Positions 63,393 through 64,000 of a DNA stretch of 64,000 nt are shown in pieces. This DNA comes from Spirosoma sp. SC4-14 (GTDB taxonomy: Bacteria > Bacteroidota > Bacteroidia > Cytophagales > Spirosomataceae). The stretch's first letter is position 1. The number at the start of each line of letters is the position of its first letter. The translations under genes were made by a program, and so were the position numbers. Under the pieces are notes generated by a model. The model was given only the letters and a program-made list of their open reading frames with translations. It made no database searches and was not told the DNA's origin. Location of the stretch: positions 6,689,001 to 6,753,000 of the forward strand of contig NZ_CP147518.1 in assembly GCF_037201965.1 (NCBI RefSeq), read 5' to 3'.

Positions 63393-63530
63393 TTACCGCT
63401 CATCCAAATTCTAAAAAAAGCCTCTACAGATGCAATAAAAGCGTTTTTTAGTACACTTCCATCCCGGCAAACTCCAGTTCGCATCTGGCCTAAATCCAAT
63501 TTCGGCAGACCACTAAAACACAATTTTCAG

Positions 63531-63538
63531 TAGCTTTG
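63531..63538 (+). promoter_or_regulatory. TAnnTTTG-type -7 box for the S9 peptidase gene
   Basis: TAGCTTTG is an exact consensus match 26 bases before the ATG at 63565. The -33 region has no clear TTG. Confidence 0.45.
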
Positions 63539-63564
63539 GCGATTTCAACCAAGTCAACGAACGT

Positions 63565-64000
63565 ATGATTACTCGTACCAAAAGTAGCCCACTTGTTTTC
63601 GTAGCGATAGGCTTAAGCTGGCTCTTCTGGGGGCAGTCTCTGGCTCAGACGAAAGAGCGTTATACTACACTTCAACAGGCACTATCGGCAACTGGTCAGT
63701 TGAATGGCTCGGCCGGGCCCCGCAGCGTCAACTGGATTGAAGGCGGAAACAAATTTTCGTTTATCGATGGCCAAAGTATCATCAAAACCCTGTCGCCCAA
63801 AGATCAAAAAGAAGCGGTTGTTTTCGATGGCAGCCAACTGACGTTTCCCGGTACAAACAAACCCTTCGCTTATCGTTCTTTTCAGTGGTCGAAGGATTCG
63901 AAAAATATTTTCTTTCAGACTAATTTCCGGCCTGTATACCGTAACTCAGGCATTTCAGATTATTATGTCTATTCGGTTGCCGATAAAAAGCTGAAGCTCG
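63565..64000 (+). CDS. S9-family (DPP IV-like) peptidase, 5' part
   Basis: The gene runs off the window after about 145 codons. A signal peptide (VFVAIGLSWLFWGQSLAQ) is followed by the start of a DPP IV N-terminal beta-propeller: SVNWIEGGNKFSFIDG, then FQWSKDSKNIFFQTNFRPVYR and ISDYYVYSVADKKLKL, typical of prolyl-peptidase-type S9 enzymes. The catalytic domain would lie beyond base 64000. It is divergent from the SusCD pair. Confidence 0.8.
   Translation, partial: MITRTKSSPLVFVAIGLSWLFWGQSLAQTKERYTTLQQALSATGQLNGSAGPRSVNWIEGGNKFSFIDGQSIIKTLSPKDQKEAVVFDGSQLTFPGTNKPFAYRSFQWSKDSKNIFFQTNFRPVYRNSGISDYYVYSVADKKLKL

Noticed and set aside
1-64000. CRISPR arrays, tRNA or rRNA genes, insertion sequences, prophage
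   Set aside because: No regularly spaced direct repeats, no cloverleaf-like tracts, and no transposase, integrase or phage structural genes were seen on reading.

Overview
The window looks like chromosomal DNA of a gliding-lineage Bacteroidota, most likely a Cytophagales member close to Spirosoma. This rests on gene content and not on a database match: sprA and gldF (type IX secretion / gliding), a SusC/SusD pair, a GH97 glycosidase, DUF4199 and DUF4932-like proteins, two-subunit methylmalonyl-CoA mutase, promoter-like TAnnTTTG boxes in front of several genes, and few Shine-Dalgarno sites. Coding density is high. No rRNA, tRNA, CRISPR array, integrase or transposase was seen.

Layout. 1-943: end of a MNT/HEPN pair, then ispF. 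964-5950: mostly codirectional genes for an amidohydrolase lipoprotein, a dipeptide epimerase-like enolase-superfamily enzyme, a GNAT, a serine beta-lactamase-like hydrolase and an isochorismatase-like hydrolase. 6130-10025: rhaT followed by lutABC, a pairing that suggests use of rhamnose with oxidation of the lactate it can yield. 10153-14741: a Tat-exported serine hydrolase, a COG4324 aminopeptidase, a DUF3108 protein and a FemAB-like acyltransferase. 14801-20039: dnaA, divergent from mutA-mutB. 20042-20603: a decayed Uma2 nuclease gene. 20621-25471: an F420-type oxidoreductase, a TMTC-like membrane glycosyltransferase, a secreted DRGH nuclease and a desaturase, closed by strong convergent terminators.

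25694-43116 is a long, mostly minus-strand block: ruvA, add, sprA, an inserted MerR/SDR/aldo-keto reductase set, gcvH, a dihydroorotase-like protein lacking key metal ligands, two DUF4199 proteins, gldF, vanZ and a gnd-like gene. ruvA-sprA-gcvH-vanZ resembles the neighbourhood known from other gliding Bacteroidota, here with insertions. 43232-46220 holds a ceramidase-like protein and two exported ferritin-like proteins. 46621-51840 holds GH97, DUF4126 and the bifunctional thrA. 51865-52451 is a dead DUF433/DUF5615 toxin-antitoxin module. 52464-58716 holds a lipoprotein, an orphan McrB-like ATPase, a medium-chain dehydrogenase, a DUF4932-like protein and a Gfo/Idh oxidoreductase. 58798-63315 is a SusD/SusC pair read right to left, and the window ends inside an S9 (DPP IV-like) peptidase gene.

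The most notable unexplained structure is a set of intergenic inverted repeats. Their arms are built from reiterated short words (GGTTTATGGTTTA, ATTAGTCATTGG, CAGGATT, GTGATCAGC). Two families recur with related loop sequences, and arms abut or overlap start and stop codons. No complete new multi-gene system was recognised; the orphan McrB-like ATPase, the tandem exported ferritin-like pair and the degenerate dihydroorotase are the best single leads.
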